A stretch of DNA of 25,069 bases, taken from contig JAFQEB010000032.1 in NCBI GenBank assembly GCA_017399225.1, forward strand, positions 1-25,069. Reading direction: 5' to 3'. Below, piece after piece: positions 23,032 through 25,069 of the stretch. Made by a program: the position numbers and the translations under genes. The DNA comes from Clostridia bacterium (lineage in GTDB: Bacteria; Bacillota_A; Clostridia; Christensenellales; Aristaeellaceae). The notes under the pieces were generated by a model that saw only the letters and a list, made by a program, of their open reading frames with translations, had not been told where the DNA came from and made no database searches. Positions within the stretch are counted from its first letter, which is position 1, and every line of letters starts with the position of its first letter.

Positions 23032-23250
23032 GTGTCTGTAAGTTACAACAAATTGTGGAAGCTCTTGATCGATAGGAACATGAAGAGGACGGAATTGCGT
23101 ATTGCAGCGGGGATTAGCTCCAGCACTTTGGCGAAACTCGGGAAGAACGAAAGTGTAACGACTGATGTGTTGGTACGTATCTGCAAAACACTTAACTGTG
23201 ACATTGGCGAGATCATGGAAGTAGTCCCGGATGAAATTGCAGGAAGTTGA
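23032..23250 (+). CDS. Small Xre-type helix-turn-helix regulator
   Basis: This 72-residue protein is a single HTH domain of a group common in Firmicutes, recognisable from VSYNKLWKLLIDRNM, then AAGISSSTLAKLGKNE (the two DNA-binding helices), and the C-terminal LNCDIGEIMEVVPDE. It probably represses or times the divergent cassette. GTG at 23032 is taken as start because GAGG lies 8 nt upstream and homologues as I recall them begin at this residue; another in-frame GTG at 23023 overlaps the ribosome site. It is 50 nt before the DUF262 gene and shares its promoter. A role like the controller proteins of restriction-modification loci is inference. Confidence 0.88.
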   Translation: MSVSYNKLWKLLIDRNMKRTELRIAAGISSSTLAKLGKNESVTTDVLVRICKTLNCDIGEIMEVVPDEIAGS

Positions 23251-23300
23251 TACTTGATTCGGATGTCATGCTGTTTCTCATAGCATGGGAAGGAATAAAT

Positions 23301-25069
23301 ATGGGTAAAGAGCTGTTTAAGAATATCCCAAGCAAAGTTGGTGATCTGGTGAAGGATGTTCGGAATGGCCGCATTGGCCTTCCGGATCTGCAGCGTCCAT
23401 TTGTCTGGCGTGATAACAAGGTGCGTGAGCTTTTTGACTCCATGCTGAAAGGGTATCCTATCGGCTATATTATGCTGTGGGAATCTCCGACTGATTATGA
23501 AACCAAGAAGAGCACTATCGGTGACAATTCAAAAACCTATGTCGAACCCAAAGAACTGGTTATTGACGGTCAACAGCGTTTGACTGCTCTTGTTGCGGCT
23601 ATGTACGGTGTGAAGGTTAAAGATAAGAACTTTGCTGATAGAGAAATCAAAATTTCTTATAACCCGTTGACAAGAGAATTTGCCGTATGGTCACAGGCTT
23701 ATGAAAAAGATACAGAATGGATCAGCCGCATCAGCGATGTCTTCCTGGCGAAAGAAGATAACTCTATTAGTTCTCTGCGTAGGCGCTTCATTAAAGATGC
23801 CAATGAAGGCCGTATGAAAAAGAATCTGCCCTTGCTGACCGATGAAGACGAAGATACCATCGAGGACAGTCTGAATGCTCTTTTGAACTTATCTGACTAT
23901 TCCTTGCCAACACTTGAAATCAGTTATAACGCAGATGAGCAGGATGTAGCTGATATTTTCGTGCGTGTAAACTCTGGCGGACAGAGCCTTACGGAGAACA
24001 ACTTTATCCAGACTCTTATTTCTGTTTATGAGAACCAGACAAGTGACAAAATCAACGAGTTCGCAGCAGCCTCCAGAATCCCAGCAGATAATACCTCCTA
24101 TAATACGCTTCTTGCTGTTGAACCGTCGCACCTGATCCGTATGGCTGTTGGTGTGGGCTTTAGGCGAGCTCGGCTCCGGTATGCATATATGCTGCTTCGT
24201 GGTAAAAACCTTGAAACAGGGAAATTCTCTGATGAAGTGCGCAACGAAAACCTGCAGATATTCAAGGCAGCCTTAGATAAGGTTATGAATCTGAACAACT
24301 GGCACGGCTTTATCAATATTGTCGCTGAGGCTGGCTATATCAGCGAAAAGCTGATAGCGTCGTCTAATGCCGTTGTCTTCAGTTATGTGCTGTATCTGAT
24401 CGCAAAATACGATTACAAATTGGATGCAGCCCAGCTCAAGAAGTGTATCAGCAAGTGGTTCTTCATGAGCACTATTACTTATTTCTATACAGGATCTACT
24501 GAATCTGAGGTGGAGAAGCAGTTCGCTGATTTGCGTGATGTCCACAACGCCAGTGAATTCATCTCTTACATTGACCGTGTGATTGATACTCACTTTACCG
24601 ATGACTATTTCAGCCTGACATTGCCCAATGAGCTGAACAGTGCTGCAGCTATTTCTCCTGCCTGGTATGGATATGTGGCTGCGCAGATTGTTTTGAATAC
24701 GCCCATGCTGTTCAGCAACACGCCAGTATCCAAGTATTTTATCCTTGGATCAAGCGGAACGAAAAACGCGATCGATAAGCATCATATATTCCCCAAACAC
24801 CATCTGACCAGTATTGGTTTTGATAGTGACCGTGACAGGAATCAGATTGCGAATTTTACCTATCTGGACTATGCCACCAATATCGAAATTTCTGACAAGC
24901 CGCCACAGGAATATGTGGAGCATTATCGTCAAATGCTCGGTGAAGAGGGCTATCGAAAAGCGTGTGAAGATCATGCGCTGCCGGAGAATTTCGAAAGCAT
25001 GGGTTATATGGAATTCCTTAGCCAACGACGTATCCTGATGGCAAAAGTCGTTTGGAAAGCATATCAAAG
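23301..25069 (+). CDS. DUF262 protein with HNH-like C-terminal motif (cut by window end)
   Basis: The frame is open for 589 codons to the window end with no stop. Residues 1 to about 270 form a DUF262 domain: LPDLQRPFVW (27-36), YPIGYIMLW (52-60) and VIDGQQRLTAL (87-97), the nucleotide-binding DGQQR signature, then FVRVNSGGQSLTENN. The middle is helical. Near the end D492-K-H-H-I-F-P-K (492-499) resembles the DUF1524/HNH nuclease core. This combination is that of GmrSD-type modification-dependent restriction enzymes and of SspE, where the DUF262 part hydrolyses nucleotide and the HNH part cuts DNA. A role in cutting foreign DNA is inferred. The ATG has AAGGA 8 nt upstream. It follows the Xre gene closely. 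Confidence 0.85.
   Translation, partial: MGKELFKNIPSKVGDLVKDVRNGRIGLPDLQRPFVWRDNKVRELFDSMLKGYPIGYIMLWESPTDYETKKSTIGDNSKTYVEPKELVIDGQQRLTALVAAMYGVKVKDKNFADREIKISYNPLTREFAVWSQAYEKDTEWISRISDVFLAKEDNSISSLRRRFIKDANEGRMKKNLPLLTDEDEDTIEDSLNALLNLSDYSLPTLEISYNADEQDVADIFVRVNSGGQSLTENNFIQTLISVYENQTSDKINEFAAASRIPADNTSYNTLLAVEPSHLIRMAVGVGFRRARLRYAYMLLRGKNLETGKFSDEVRNENLQIFKAALDKVMNLNNWHGFINIVAEAGYISEKLIASSNAVVFSYVLYLIAKYDYKLDAAQLKKCISKWFFMSTITYFYTGSTESEVEKQFADLRDVHNASEFISYIDRVIDTHFTDDYFSLTLPNELNSAAAISPAWYGYVAAQIVLNTPMLFSNTPVSKYFILGSSGTKNAIDKHHIFPKHHLTSIGFDSDRDRNQIANFTYLDYATNIEISDKPPQEYVEHYRQMLGEEGYRKACEDHALPENFESMGYMEFLSQRRILMAKVVWKAYQ

Overview
The window looks like a chromosomal segment of a fairly GC-rich member of the Clostridia, probably an uncultured gut lineage near Oscillospiraceae or Christensenellales. 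The grounds are strong AGGAGG ribosome binding sites, TATAAT promoters with 16-17 bp spacers, the gene order rph-rdgB-phosphodiesterase known from Firmicutes, an anaerobe-type rubrerythrin, a DUF362 ferredoxin protein, NrdR, and a TnpV gene. The family-level placement is inference.

Left part, 1-17210, is core chromosome in GC-rich, strongly biased codons. After a gene-free stretch of inverted repeats (1-390) come a membrane-anchored cyclophilin and an S51-like peptidase (minus strand), an M24 aminopeptidase (plus), a DUF362 ferredoxin protein overlapping a zinc-ribbon membrane protein whose first frame seems broken, a rubrerythrin, and a 1019-residue membrane-anchored beta-propeller protein. 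A repeat-rich gap (9418-9831) precedes pgsA. Then follows a plus-strand cluster: an RNase PH-RdgB fusion, a YfcE/MJ0936-type phosphodiesterase and a two-domain NAD synthetase whose glutaminase half has lost its catalytic cysteine. nrdR, a small membrane protein and galM complete this part.

Junction, 17280-17573: a promoter, a truncated copy of the 5' half of a tRNA, an intact tRNA-Ala(CGC) and its terminator. This may be the edge of an acquired segment.

Right part, 17640-25069, looks acquired. It starts with a phage-type replication module: a winged-helix replisome organizer containing 12-bp iterons next to an AT-rich stretch (a candidate origin), then a G39P-like helicase loader, TnpV and a small ORF. 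Base composition then turns AT-rich, and a divergent cassette follows. Leftward are a beta-class amino-methyltransferase and a protein joining a nuclease-like N-terminus to a DGQHR domain. Rightward are a small Xre regulator and a DUF262 protein (DGQQR motif) with a C-terminal HNH-like motif, cut off by the window end. The most economical reading is a restriction/anti-phage cassette in which a methyltransferase is paired with two ParB/sulfiredoxin-fold proteins. I do not recognise this exact combination, and it is the best candidate for an undescribed system here. The other main observations are the degenerate glutaminase domain of NadE, the RNase PH-RdgB fusion, the iterons in the replication gene, and the probable frameshift in the zinc-ribbon gene.
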